Notes under the pieces: model-generated
Databases searched by the model: none
Told to the model about the DNA's origin: nothing
Seen by the model: the letters and a program-made list of their open reading frames with translations, nothing else
In this document: positions 1 to 7,369 of the stretch, piece after piece
Position numbering within the stretch: position 1 is the first letter of the stretch
Layout: each line of letters begins with the position of its first letter
Source of the DNA: Candidatus Nanoanaerosalina archaeon
GTDB taxonomy: Archaea; Nanohalarchaeota; Nanosalinia; Nanosalinales; Nanoanaerosalinaceae
DNA length: 20,972 nt
Direction of reading: 5' to 3'
Assembly (NCBI GenBank): GCA_022729285.1
Contig: JALDAI010000006.1
Location: 1 to 20,972, forward strand
Position numbers and translations under genes: made by a program

Positions 1-1356
1 AGAGTTAAAGACGATGGCAGAGTATTCAAAGTATTTGAAGAAGTAAATAAAAAGGAATTAGGACGTTCTTTCAATATTTTCTCTCTAGGAATGTTGTCAA
101 AGTATTACGGATTATCTAAGAAAACCTGTCTTAAAGTTTTGGAAAACAGCTTGTCCAAAGGCTGGAAAGACAACAAAAAAGCTTTTGAAAAGGGTTATTC
201 TGCCATAGAGACTGTTGAAGAGCTTTCTACCAGAGACCAGGACATAGTGATAATGTCAGGGAGTCATGGCATAAGCAAAGGAGCTGTTGAAGCCGGTCTT
301 GACGTATATTTAGCTTACCCTATGACCCCGGCAACTCCTGTCCTACATATTTTAGCAGGTATGGAAGATGAAAAAGACCTGATAACATACCAGCTTGAAA
401 ACGAGCTTTCCGTTGTCAACGCTGCTCTTGGAGCATCCCATACCGGAGCAAAATCAATGGTAGGTACGTCAGGAGGAGGTTATGACCTTATGCAGGAAGC
501 AACATCTATGCAAGGCATCTCTGAAATACCTCTTGTAGTTTATCTTTCACAAAGGGCAGGAGCAGGATCAGGAGTTCCTACATACACCGAACAAGGTGAT
601 CTAGAAGTAGCTCTTAAAGGAGGCCATGGAACATTTCCAAGAGTTGTTATGGCTCCAGGAGATGCTAAAGAATCTATAAGAGCTTCTAATGAACTAATTC
701 ATTTATCCGAACATTACAGGGTTCTTTCAATACTTTTAGGAGACAAGCATGTTGCTGAATCAGATTACAGTTTTTCAGGAAGTGTTGAAACATTTGAAGT
801 CGAGAACAATATTGATCAAAGAATAGTTGAAGGAGACTACCCTAACTACCAAGTAACAGAGAGCGGTAACAGTCCTAGAAGCGTACCAGGTCTAAACGTG
901 GTTAAATCAACTTCCTATGAACATGATGAATTTGGAGTGACAGTTGAGGATCCTGAAAAAGTTGAGAAAATGGTTGAGAAAAGGATTAGAAAATCTGAGA
1001 GTTTGAAAGAAGCTGTTTCACAGTTCACCACATATAAAGTCCATGGCGACAAAAGCTCTGATACTCTTCTAATAGGCTGGGGATCTACCAAAGGAGTATT
1101 AAAGGATGTTGCTGAAAAGGAAGGTTACAAGTTCTTACAACTGATATATCTAAAACCATTTCCTGCAGAGGTTAAGGAAATTATTGAAGATGCTGAAACA
1201 GTTAAAGTAGTGGAAAACAATTCTGAAGGTCTTTTAGTTGATTATTTAAGAGAAAAAACTTGTATTTCTCTTGATGAGGAAAACAAAGTTTTGAAGTACA
1301 ACGGTAGGCCTTTTAGGTACGATGAGCTAGTTGAGAGAATAGGAGGTGGTAAGTAA
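1..1356 (+). CDS. korA: 2-oxoacid:ferredoxin oxidoreductase, gamma-alpha fusion subunit (5' partial)
   Basis: Frame 1 is open from the first base, so the gene starts upstream of the window and the ATG at 91 is internal. The first ~65 visible residues (FSLGMLSKYYGL, ending near KKAFEKGY) look like the end of a gamma domain. The alpha domain follows at about residue 85, with YPMTPATP, the ENELSVVNAALGAS segment and GHGTFPRVVMAPGD. Known for the family: the enzyme oxidatively decarboxylates a 2-oxoacid (2-oxoglutarate, pyruvate or branched-chain) to acyl-CoA and reduces ferredoxin in the cytoplasm. The gamma-alpha fusion paired with a short beta subunit is the KorAB-type arrangement, common in archaea. 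The stop shares one base with the beta start (TAATG), so the two are co-translated. Substrate cannot be read from the sequence, so the kor symbol is a family-level label. Confidence 0.93.
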   Translation, partial: RVKDDGRVFKVFEEVNKKELGRSFNIFSLGMLSKYYGLSKKTCLKVLENSLSKGWKDNKKAFEKGYSAIETVEELSTRDQDIVIMSGSHGISKGAVEAGLDVYLAYPMTPATPVLHILAGMEDEKDLITYQLENELSVVNAALGASHTGAKSMVGTSGGGYDLMQEATSMQGISEIPLVVYLSQRAGAGSGVPTYTEQGDLEVALKGGHGTFPRVVMAPGDAKESIRASNELIHLSEHYRVLSILLGDKHVAESDYSFSGSVETFEVENNIDQRIVEGDYPNYQVTESGNSPRSVPGLNVVKSTSYEHDEFGVTVEDPEKVEKMVEKRIRKSESLKEAVSQFTTYKVHGDKSSDTLLIGWGSTKGVLKDVAEKEGYKFLQLIYLKPFPAEVKEIIEDAETVKVVENNSEGLLVDYLREKTCISLDEENKVLKYNGRPFRYDELVERIGGGK

Positions 1357-2192
1357 TGGGTTTCGATAAAAGAAGTTTAGATACAGGAGCGGATACTACT
1401 TGGTGCCCTGGATGTAACAATTATATGTTGTTGTCAGAGGTTAGAAACGTTGTATCAGAGATCTGTGAAAAAGAAGGTAAAGAAAGGAAAGATTTCTCAA
1501 TTTCAGCAGGTATAGGTTGCCACGGAAAAATCTTCGACTACCTAAACCTCGGCGGAGTTTACTCACTTCACGGAAGAGTCATACCTACTATAACCGGTAT
1601 GAAGATGGGTAATCCTTCTTTAGACATTATAGGTTTTGGTGGTGACGGTGATACGTATGCTGAAGGAGTATCACATCTTTTACACGCTTCTAGAACTAAT
1701 CCTGATGTAACAATGGTTGTCCATAACAACAGGGTTTTTGCTCTTACAACAGGTCAAGCAACTCCTACTTCTGAGGAAGGTTTTGTAACTAAAGCTGAAC
1801 CAAAAGGACATAAGGATCCTGCCCTAAACCCTATAGAGCTAGCTATATCGAACAACACAAGCTTTGTAGCAAGGATAGACCCTACTGATTTCAAAAAATC
1901 AGAGGAAGTGCTTAAAAAGGCTATGGAGTGGGATGGATTCGCTTTAGTTGATGTAGTTATGCCTTGTATCAAGTATACTTCGGATATTTCAGAGTTGAAG
2001 AGTAAGTTTTACTGGTTAGAAGAAAAGAAGAGATCTAAAGAAGAAGCTCTGGAAAAGGCTAGAGAGTGGACAAAAGGCACGAAACTTCCTTTAGGTATCT
2101 TTTACAGATCCGAAAAACCTGTTTTATCCGATAGGAAGGAAAGTCTTAGAGAATTAAAGAAGGAAGGGAAAGGATGGTTTGAAAAAGGTTGA
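1356..2192 (+). CDS. korB: 2-oxoacid:ferredoxin oxidoreductase, beta subunit (TPP-binding)
   Basis: 278 residues, normal for the short KorB-type beta subunit. WCPGC (Cys17, Cys20), GIGCHG (Cys55) and VVMPCIKY near residue 203 supply the four cysteines expected for the [4Fe-4S] cluster. The thiamine diphosphate/Mg motif begins GGDGDTYAEG and ends about 30 residues later at HNN (GDG...NN). The LTTGQATPTS segment after it is typical of KorB. It pairs with the alpha-gamma subunit directly upstream. The start is the ATG that overlaps the korA stop by one base, with GGAGGTGG in front as ribosome binding site. No delta ferredoxin-type subunit follows; the next gene is convergent. Substrate not determined. 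Confidence 0.95.
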   Translation: MGFDKRSLDTGADTTWCPGCNNYMLLSEVRNVVSEICEKEGKERKDFSISAGIGCHGKIFDYLNLGGVYSLHGRVIPTITGMKMGNPSLDIIGFGGDGDTYAEGVSHLLHASRTNPDVTMVVHNNRVFALTTGQATPTSEEGFVTKAEPKGHKDPALNPIELAISNNTSFVARIDPTDFKKSEEVLKKAMEWDGFALVDVVMPCIKYTSDISELKSKFYWLEEKKRSKEEALEKAREWTKGTKLPLGIFYRSEKPVLSDRKESLRELKKEGKGWFEKG

Positions 2193-2249
2193 AAAGTTCA
2201 GCCTTTCTCCCACAATTATTCTTTTATCTAAAAAAAATTACTTACTGTA

Positions 2250-2726
2250 TCAAGCAAATAACACTGAGATAAGTACTCCTACGTAATGTGAGGCGAATAT
2301 TACTATTACAGCTACAATTTCATGTTCTAAAACCACTTTCCAGCTAGGCTTTTTCTCAAAAGTACCTATGTAGTAACTGAAAACTCCTAGGAGAAATAAT
2401 CCGTAAATACCTGCTATGAGTATAGCTAAGCTCATCGGAAGAAGTATTAGCGGAATAATGAAGGATATACCTAAAATTATTTTGGTTAAAAAAGCATACA
2501 TAGACGCTTTCCAAGCTGCTTTATGGCTTCTATCCCCTTCTGATTCCTGCATTATATGGATGCCTAAAGCATCTGAAAAAGAATCTGCTATAGACACTGT
2601 TAAAACACTACCAATTACTGCAAGCCTTGAATGAGTCCCAGAACTAACTCCAACCATCAAACCTAACGTAGTTATTACTGCAGAAGTTATACCAAAACCT
2701 ATACCTGTCTTAGCTGATTCCCTCAT
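2250..2726 (-). CDS. VIT1/CCC1-family membrane transporter
   Basis: 158 residues with about five hydrophobic segments. The N-terminal part (FGITSAVITTLGLMVGVSSG, then SIADSFSDALGIHIMQESEG) matches the pattern of the vacuolar iron transporter/CCC1 family, in which a first glycine-rich helix is followed by an acidic, serine-rich second helix. Family members move Fe2+ or Mn2+ out of the cytosol, but this protein lacks the long cytosolic metal-binding insert of plant VIT1, so the substrate is open. The ATG at 2726 is preceded by AGGAG and, further up, a TATA-like TACATATATGC. It is convergent with korB, and the 57 bp between their stops holds short T and A runs that could end both transcripts. 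Confidence 0.7.
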   Translation of the reverse strand: MRESAKTGIGFGITSAVITTLGLMVGVSSGTHSRLAVIGSVLTVSIADSFSDALGIHIMQESEGDRSHKAAWKASMYAFLTKIILGISFIIPLILLPMSLAILIAGIYGLFLLGVFSYYIGTFEKKPSWKVVLEHEIVAVIVIFASHYVGVLISVLFA

Positions 2727-2824
2727 AAATAATCTTTCTCCTATGCATATATGTAACTTTTTATAACATTTTTCGCACAGGATACTAGGCCACTATGTAA
2801 TTCTCATATATTTATGGAGGTGAA

Positions 2825-3637
2825 TCAGATAACGATATCCTCTATTACCTGACCGCTTTCAGAACTCATCTCAGCTTTAACAGTTATCTGATCCTCTATA
2901 CCTGATCCTTCTAACTTATTCTTCAAAAGACCTGTTATCTGGAAAATTCCAGCATTACTGTTTAAAATCACTTTTATGCTTACTTTTCCACCCTTTTCCT
3001 CAATCTTTACCTCGTCTACAGCTGCTGCTGAAACTGAGTGTATATCAACTCTTCCGTTTTCAAAAGTTATCTTGGAACGACCTTTCTCCATATCTAATGC
3101 ATCAGAAACCCTTATTATCCCTGCTTCAACTGTTAAGGGCTCGCTATTAGATCTATGAGAATAAATTGCGTGGAGTATCTCAGATCTTATAACAGCTAAC
3201 TGAGCAGGCGTATACATATCCTGTAGTATTTCATCTACAAAGTCTTTAGCTATAAACAGTGCGTTTTTCTCGTGCTGGTATCTATGGACTGTCATCCCTA
3301 TATCATGTAAAAGAGCTGAAAGCACTAAAATTATCTCAGCATCTTCTTGTTTAAACCCGGTGTAATGTGTTGTAAGACTCGGTCCTTCACCGTTATCAAA
3401 AAGTATTCTACCTATTTTTAACGCAATATTGGCTACTATCTGCATATGGACCGGCCCATGATCCGAGTAACCCTTCCTATCAACAGCGTTTACGTTCTGA
3501 ACTCTCCATAAAGCTTTAAGCTCTTCTGACTCATTTACTTTTTCAACTATTTTTTCCAGCTTACTGTTGTGGCTACAAGGAATGTTTATACTGAACTCTT
3601 CTTCGTTTTCCATTTCTCTTGGCATCGCTTTTTTCAT
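2825..3637 (-). CDS. HD-domain metal-dependent phosphohydrolase
   Basis: 270 residues. An HD domain occupies about residues 55-185: His64, the HD pair His111-Asp112 in ALLHDIGM, later histidines near 118-122 and 156-161, and an aspartate in VSDALDM (Asp179/Asp182). This spacing fits the archaeal HD family annotated as metal-dependent phosphohydrolases (COG3294-like). The C-terminal ~85 residues are beta-rich and could be a small ligand-binding domain. The substrate is unknown; HD enzymes commonly hydrolyse phosphomonoesters or cyclic nucleotides. The start at 3637 has an AGAGGTAAC ribosome site. A good TATA box (GGTTATAAATTAAG, about 3701-3713 reverse) would give a leader near 45 nt. It is divergent from the exosome operon. 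Confidence 0.8.
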   Translation of the reverse strand: MKKAMPREMENEEEFSINIPCSHNSKLEKIVEKVNESEELKALWRVQNVNAVDRKGYSDHGPVHMQIVANIALKIGRILFDNGEGPSLTTHYTGFKQEDAEIILVLSALLHDIGMTVHRYQHEKNALFIAKDFVDEILQDMYTPAQLAVIRSEILHAIYSHRSNSEPLTVEAGIIRVSDALDMEKGRSKITFENGRVDIHSVSAAAVDEVKIEEKGGKVSIKVILNSNAGIFQITGLLKNKLEGSGIEDQITVKAEMSSESGQVIEDIVI

Positions 3638-3761
3638 ATATTGTTACCTCTAGTAAATTTTTTCTTTAAGGCTGTTTAGACAAGATCTTAACAGAGAATC
3701 TTAATTTATAACCTACTTTTTTAAACCTTGTTTTTAAAGAAGTTTAATGAGAGAAAAGATA

Positions 3762-3804
3762 GAAGGAGATTTTATATAAAAAAATATTTTTTTGCTTCTC
3801 CTTC
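3762..3804 (+). promoter_or_regulatory. Exosome operon promoter: TATA box flanked by an 8-bp inverted repeat
   Basis: A strong TATA box (TTTATATAAAAA) lies at about 3770-3782, placing transcription start near 3801-3805 and giving a ~35-nt leader before rrp4. GAAGGAGA at 3762-3769 is repeated inverted as TCTCCTTC at 3797-3804, so the arms bracket the TATA box and the predicted start site. The TATA call is sound; a role for the inverted repeat as an operator is inference. Confidence 0.6.
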
Positions 3805-3839
3805 CTAGGATAATAATTTGTCCTAAGGTGATAAGGACT

Positions 3840-4541
3840 ATGAAGAAATTAAAAGAAAATAGAACTACAGTTATTCCTGGAGAGGCTCTAGCAAACGGTA
3901 AAGACGCTAGACCTGGTACAGGAGTTTATGAAGAAAACAACCAAATTTATTCTCAGTTCCTCGGTACTGTTGAGTATAGAAACAATAAGGTACGAGTTAA
4001 ACCTATGAAGGGAAGATACTTCCCTAGAGAAGGCGACTCTGTTATCGCTGTTGTTTCCCAAGTGACTTATTCAAACTGGATTCTGGACATCAACTCTCCT
4101 TATGAAGCTGTTATGCCTATAGGAGAAGCTGTTGACGAGTATATTGATTTAAGTGAAGACGATATATCTGACTACTACGATGTCGGAGATGTTGTTATCG
4201 CTAAGATCCAGAAAGTGACTAAGAGCAAGGACATGCAGGTAGGAATGAAAGACAGAAGATCTAGAAAGATAAAGGGAGGCATGATTATTGAAGTACCGCC
4301 TACAAAGGTTCCAAGAATTATTGGAAAGAAAGGAAGTATGGTCAACATGATCAAAGACAAGACCAACTGTACTATCGTTGTAGGACAGAACGGAAGAACT
4401 TGGATAAGAGGAGAAAATGAAGGATTAGCAGCTCAAGCATGTAAGAAAGTTGCTAGAGATGCTCAACAGAGAGGTTTAACCGATAAAATCGAGAAATGGT
4501 TAGATGAACAACTTGAAGAAAGGGAGGAAGGTGATAGATAA
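3840..4541 (+). CDS. rrp4: Exosome complex RNA-binding protein Rrp4
   Basis: 233 residues, the usual archaeal Rrp4 length. It has the N-terminal domain (VIPGEALANG), a central S1 RNA-binding domain at about residues 60-140 and a C-terminal KH domain whose GKKG loop is in RIIGKKGSMVNMIK. Rrp4 forms the RNA-binding cap on the Rrp41/Rrp42 hexamer of the archaeal exosome. The frame is open further upstream to 3792, but ATG 3840 is chosen because the protein then begins at the conserved region and AAGGTGAT sits at a normal distance. The stop overlaps the rrp41 start by one base (TAATG). Confidence 0.96.
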   Translation: MKKLKENRTTVIPGEALANGKDARPGTGVYEENNQIYSQFLGTVEYRNNKVRVKPMKGRYFPREGDSVIAVVSQVTYSNWILDINSPYEAVMPIGEAVDEYIDLSEDDISDYYDVGDVVIAKIQKVTKSKDMQVGMKDRRSRKIKGGMIIEVPPTKVPRIIGKKGSMVNMIKDKTNCTIVVGQNGRTWIRGENEGLAAQACKKVARDAQQRGLTDKIEKWLDEQLEEREEGDR

Positions 4542-5269
4542 TGCCACAGAAACAGAAAGAAGGATTATTAGAAGACGGAGTACGTATAGACGGAAGAACG
4601 CCTACCGATATGAGAGAAGTAAACATGGAAGTAGGAGTTCTAAACAATCCTGACGGATCAGCTTATGTCGAAGTAGGTAATACAAGAATTATTGCAGCAG
4701 TTAAAGGACCTAAGGAACTACATCCAAGACATCTTCAGGAAGCTGACAAAGCAGTGTTACAGGCAAAGTACAGAATGGCTCCGTTCTCAGTAGATGATAG
4801 AATGAGCCCTAAGCCAAGCAGAAGAAGCAGAGAAATTAGTTTGGTAACTAAAAGAGCTCTTGAACCGGTTGTAAAACTTGAAGAATTCCCTAAACTAGCT
4901 ATAAACGTATTTGTCGAAGTTTTAGAAGCTGATGCTTCTACAAGAGTTACTGGTATAACAGCAGCATCACTTGCTTTAGCAGATGCCGGGATTCCTATGA
5001 GAGGTCTTGTACAGGCTTGTGCAGTTGGAAAACTTGAAGATACAATGGTACTTGACGTTGCAGGAGAGGAAGATGCTTATGGAAAAGCAGATATTCCTGT
5101 CGCAACTATCAATGGAAGCATAGACGAAGTTACCCTGCTCCAGATGGACGGAGACATCACTGCCGAAGATGTCAGAGAAGGACTTAAACTAGCTGAGAAA
5201 GGAAACAAAGAGCTTTTCAAGGCACAGAAAAAAGCGTTGAAAGAAGCTTACAAAGGAGGTGGTAACTAA
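4541..5269 (+). CDS. rrp41: Exosome complex exonuclease Rrp41 (catalytic RNase PH subunit)
   Basis: 242 residues forming one RNase PH domain. GVRIDGRTP near residue 15 and a basic RNA-binding stretch (PKPSRRSRE, about 88-96) are present. The catalytic acidic segment DVAGEEDAYGKADIP near residue 170 keeps the aspartates expected of the active phosphorolytic subunit. Rrp41 degrades RNA 3'-5' with phosphate and can add heteropolymeric tails; it is active only in the ring with Rrp42. Start and stop both form TAATG junctions with rrp4 and rrp42, so the three proteins are probably made in matched amounts. Confidence 0.97.
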   Translation: MPQKQKEGLLEDGVRIDGRTPTDMREVNMEVGVLNNPDGSAYVEVGNTRIIAAVKGPKELHPRHLQEADKAVLQAKYRMAPFSVDDRMSPKPSRRSREISLVTKRALEPVVKLEEFPKLAINVFVEVLEADASTRVTGITAASLALADAGIPMRGLVQACAVGKLEDTMVLDVAGEEDAYGKADIPVATINGSIDEVTLLQMDGDITAEDVREGLKLAEKGNKELFKAQKKALKEAYKGGGN

Positions 5270-6069
5270 TGGTTAACAGAATAAACGACAAAAACATTTC
5301 AAAGCTTATAGAAAAGAACGAAAGACTTGACGGAAGGGACCTATACGAGTTCAGAGACCTGAAAATAACACCAAACTACATCAATGAGACAGCTGACGGT
5401 TCAGCTATGATCGAACTAGGAGATACAAAAGTCCTTGTTGGAATCTCAACAGACTTAGAAAGTCCTTACCCTGATGTACCTGACCAAGGAATGCTTATCA
5501 CAAACGTCGAGCTTACTCCTATGGCAGCACCTCATTATGAACCAGGACCTCCTGGAGACGAAGCTACTGAAATCGCAAGAGTAGTTGACAGAGGTATCAG
5601 AGAGTCAGGCGTTATTGATCTGACTGATCTAGTAGTAGAAGAGGGAGAGACCTGTTACGCAGTGTTCATCGATATCCATGTATTAGATTACGATGGAAAC
5701 TTGATGGATGCAGCTTCTATCGGAGCAGCAGCTGCTCTACTACTTGGAAGACTTCCGGAAATCGATGAAGACGGTGAACTTGACAGAGATACTTACAAGG
5801 ATTTGCCTATCAACGGACTGCCAATCACATTGACAGGTTCAAAAATAGGTTCAAAGATTGTATTCGACACAACAGCTGATGAAGAAGATGTAAGAGACAG
5901 TAGGTTGACAGCAACAGTGAAAGAAGATGGAAACATCGTCAACATGCAGAAAGGAGAGTCAGGACCTCTTTCAAATGAGGACATCATGGAGATTCTGGAG
6001 ACAATCCAGAAAAAAGCAGAGATTTACAGAGAACGGATCAAGGAAGCTGTAGAGGTACAGGAGGATTAA
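5269..6069 (+). CDS. rrp42: Exosome complex subunit Rrp42 (non-catalytic RNase PH subunit)
   Basis: 266 residues, RNase PH fold. RLDGRDLYEFRD near residue 20, the Rrp42-specific ELTPMAAPHYEPGPPGD segment at about 83-99 and the VFIDIHVLDYDGNLMDA segment identify the structural partner of Rrp41. The acidic catalytic cluster of Rrp41 is absent (VFDTTADEEDVRDS in its place), as normal for Rrp42. The start overlaps the rrp41 stop by one base, with GGAGGTGG upstream. The AT-rich inverted repeat at 6089-6128 follows the stop. Confidence 0.96.
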   Translation: MVNRINDKNISKLIEKNERLDGRDLYEFRDLKITPNYINETADGSAMIELGDTKVLVGISTDLESPYPDVPDQGMLITNVELTPMAAPHYEPGPPGDEATEIARVVDRGIRESGVIDLTDLVVEEGETCYAVFIDIHVLDYDGNLMDAASIGAAAALLLGRLPEIDEDGELDRDTYKDLPINGLPITLTGSKIGSKIVFDTTADEEDVRDSRLTATVKEDGNIVNMQKGESGPLSNEDIMEILETIQKKAEIYRERIKEAVEVQED

Positions 6070-6088
6070 CCTCCTTCTTTTCTACAGG

Positions 6089-6128
6089 ATAAATAAAACA
6101 TATTTTTAAAAATGTGTTTTGTATTTAT
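6089..6128. repeat. AT-rich imperfect inverted repeat between rrp42 and eL43 genes
   Basis: The core 6095-6120 is a near-perfect palindrome (AAAACATATTTTT against AAAAATGTGTTTT, one mismatched pair). It extends outward with ATAAAT (6089-6094) and ATTTAT (6123-6128) after a two-base bulge (GT, 6121-6122). As RNA it could fold into a long weak hairpin after the rrp42 stop; as DNA it covers the place where an eL43 promoter would be expected. Terminator, promoter element and operator are all possible. Confidence 0.6.
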
Positions 6129-6154
6129 TCAAAAGAACATTTAGGTGAGAAATA

Positions 6155-6373
6155 ATGGCAAAGAATGAGATAAAAGTTGAAAGGAACAAAGAATGCCCTC
6201 AGTGTCATAAGGACAGAATGTTAAGAACAGAAGCAGGTATCTGGGAATGTAAAAGCTGTGGGAACAAAGTAGCCGGTGGCGCATACAAGCTAAGCACAGG
6301 CGCAGTTAAAAAAATTAAAAAAGCTATCAGGGAAGGTACTGAAGAGCTTGAAGAAGTTAAAGAGAAGATTTAG
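6155..6373 (+). CDS. rpl37ae: Large ribosomal subunit protein eL43 (L37Ae)
   Basis: 72 residues, a small basic zinc-ribbon ribosomal protein. Two CxxC knuckles are visible: CPQC (14-17) and CKSC (32-35), followed by GNKVAGGAY and a Lys/Glu-rich helix, the standard eL43 layout. It binds 23S rRNA in the large subunit. The ATG has AGGTGA six bases upstream. It heads the second half of the exosome/translation cluster, a gene order widely conserved in archaea (eL43, rpoP, pcc1, prefoldin beta). Confidence 0.93.
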   Translation: MAKNEIKVERNKECPQCHKDRMLRTEAGIWECKSCGNKVAGGAYKLSTGAVKKIKKAIREGTEELEEVKEKI

Positions 6374-6390
6374 AGTTTAGGTGATTTTAA

Positions 6391-6531
6391 ATGGTAGGAT
6401 ACATTTGCGCTAAATGTGAGGCAGAAATCGATGTCAACCCTGTTGTTGAAAAAATTATCTGCCCGGAATGTTCAGGCAGAGTTATTTTGAAGAAGAGACC
6501 TAAGGACATGAAAACCGTAAAAGCAAGGTGA
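6391..6531 (+). CDS. rpoP: DNA-directed RNA polymerase subunit P (Rpb12-like)
   Basis: 46 residues, a full-length RpoP. It begins MVGYICAKC and has two zinc-binding pairs, Cys6/Cys9 and Cys24/Cys27, followed by RVILKKRP and the characteristic VKAR ending. RpoP is the smallest archaeal RNA polymerase subunit and helps join Rpo3 and the large subunit during assembly. The start has the same AGGTGATTTTAAATG context used by the prefoldin gene downstream. The TGA stop overlaps the likely GTG start of pcc1. Confidence 0.95.
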   Translation: MVGYICAKCEAEIDVNPVVEKIICPECSGRVILKKRPKDMKTVKAR

Positions 6532-6770
6532 TACGGATTGTCAGCAACCATGAGGCCTGTTTAAAGTTTGATATTGAAGACTTAGACAAGGTCTACAACT
6601 CTGTTAACCCTGATTTAATCAGTTCCAACAGGGTTTCTTTTAAAGTATCTAAAAAAGATAATCTACAGGTTTCAATAATTGCTGATAGTATCGGATCGTT
6701 TAGAGGCTCTCTGAACACCGCTACAAAACTTGTTAAGTTAAGTAAAAAAATTATAGGTGATTTTAAATGA
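6528..6770 (+). CDS. pcc1: KEOPS complex subunit Pcc1
   Basis: 80 residues. The pattern of an acidic first strand (LKFDIED), a short helix with KVYNSVNPDLISSNR, and the SIIADSIGSFRGSLNTATKLVKL ending (an IxADDxxxLRAxLNs-type motif) is the Pcc1 family signature. Pcc1 dimerises and anchors Kae1 in KEOPS, which makes t6A37 in ANN-decoding tRNAs. The start is assigned to GTG 6528, overlapping the rpoP stop as GTGA. This GTG lies inside a sequence that itself resembles the local ribosome site (AAGGTGAT), so initiation at the following ATT (6537) cannot be excluded. The 3' end overlaps prefoldin beta as ATGA. Confidence 0.85.
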   Translation: MIRIVSNHEACLKFDIEDLDKVYNSVNPDLISSNRVSFKVSKKDNLQVSIIADSIGSFRGSLNTATKLVKLSKKIIGDFK

Positions 6771-7102
6771 ATAATCAAGCAATGATGGAGTTCCAGAAGA
6801 CACATCAAAGACTCCAACAGATTACGGTTCAAAAACAGTCTACGAAAACTGAGCAAAAAGAAGTAGGAAACGCGTTGAAAGAACTTGAAGGTTCAGAAGA
6901 CGAAGATGTCTACAAATCAGTTGGTTCAATCCTTATTTCAAAAGATTTCGAAGAGATGAAGAAAGAGCTTGAAGAGAAAAAGGAGTCTTTGGAAGTAAGG
7001 ATGAAAAGTCTGGAAAAAAGGGAGAAAAAGCTTAGAAAAAAAGTTGAAGAGTCCCAGAAAAAACTAAGAAGCCAGATGCAGAACCAGAATATGGCTCAGT
7101 AA
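6767..7102 (+). CDS. pfdB: Prefoldin subunit beta
   Basis: 111 residues, mostly two long amphipathic helices rich in Lys, Glu and Gln, with a central hairpin (SVGSILISKDFEEMKKELEE near residue 48). The QKTHQRLQQITVQKQ opening and the DVYKSVG-ILI segment are typical of archaeal prefoldin beta. Four beta subunits join two alpha subunits as an ATP-independent chaperone that passes unfolded proteins to the thermosome. The ATG overlaps the pcc1 stop by four bases and is preceded by AGGTGATTTTAA. Confidence 0.93.
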   Translation: MNNQAMMEFQKTHQRLQQITVQKQSTKTEQKEVGNALKELEGSEDEDVYKSVGSILISKDFEEMKKELEEKKESLEVRMKSLEKREKKLRKKVEESQKKLRSQMQNQNMAQ

Positions 7103-7114
7103 GAGGTGTATCCT

Positions 7115-7360
7115 ATGACAAGTTTGGAAGAAATACTTATGAGAGTTGAAGACCTTAAAGACGAGCAAAGCGTTCCCTCAAATGTAAAAGATGTTTTGAA
7201 CCAGTTCTTAGAAGCTCTACAAGACGAAGACGTTGAACTGTCAGTAAGGATTAATACCGGTGCAAGCCTTTTAGACCAGGTTTCAAGCGATCCTAACCTT
7301 CCTCAACATATTAGGACTGAGATCTGGAATATAGCTTCTCGTCTTGAAAGTATCAATTAA
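7115..7360 (+). CDS. UPF0147 family protein
   Basis: 81 residues, all-helical and acidic. The repeated signatures VPSNVKDVLNQFLEAL and LPQHIRTEIWNIASRLE match the small archaeal UPF0147 family, commonly found beside prefoldin beta. The function is not established. An in-frame GTG exists at 7106, but it is part of the ribosome site AGAGGTG; ATG 7115 at six bases spacing is the better start. It closes the cluster and converges with the methyltransferase gene, whose stop is 9 bp away. Confidence 0.88.
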   Translation: MTSLEEILMRVEDLKDEQSVPSNVKDVLNQFLEALQDEDVELSVRINTGASLLDQVSSDPNLPQHIRTEIWNIASRLESIN

Positions 7361-7369
7361 AGAAAGAAG

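Noticed and set aside
91..93. ATG at 91 as the start of korA
   Set aside because: The same frame is open to base 1 and already encodes gamma-domain residues before this ATG, so the gene is cut by the window edge.
6593..6856. Reverse 87-aa frame across pcc1 and prefoldin beta
   Set aside because: It is antisense to two recognised genes in a tightly packed operon, with no start signal.
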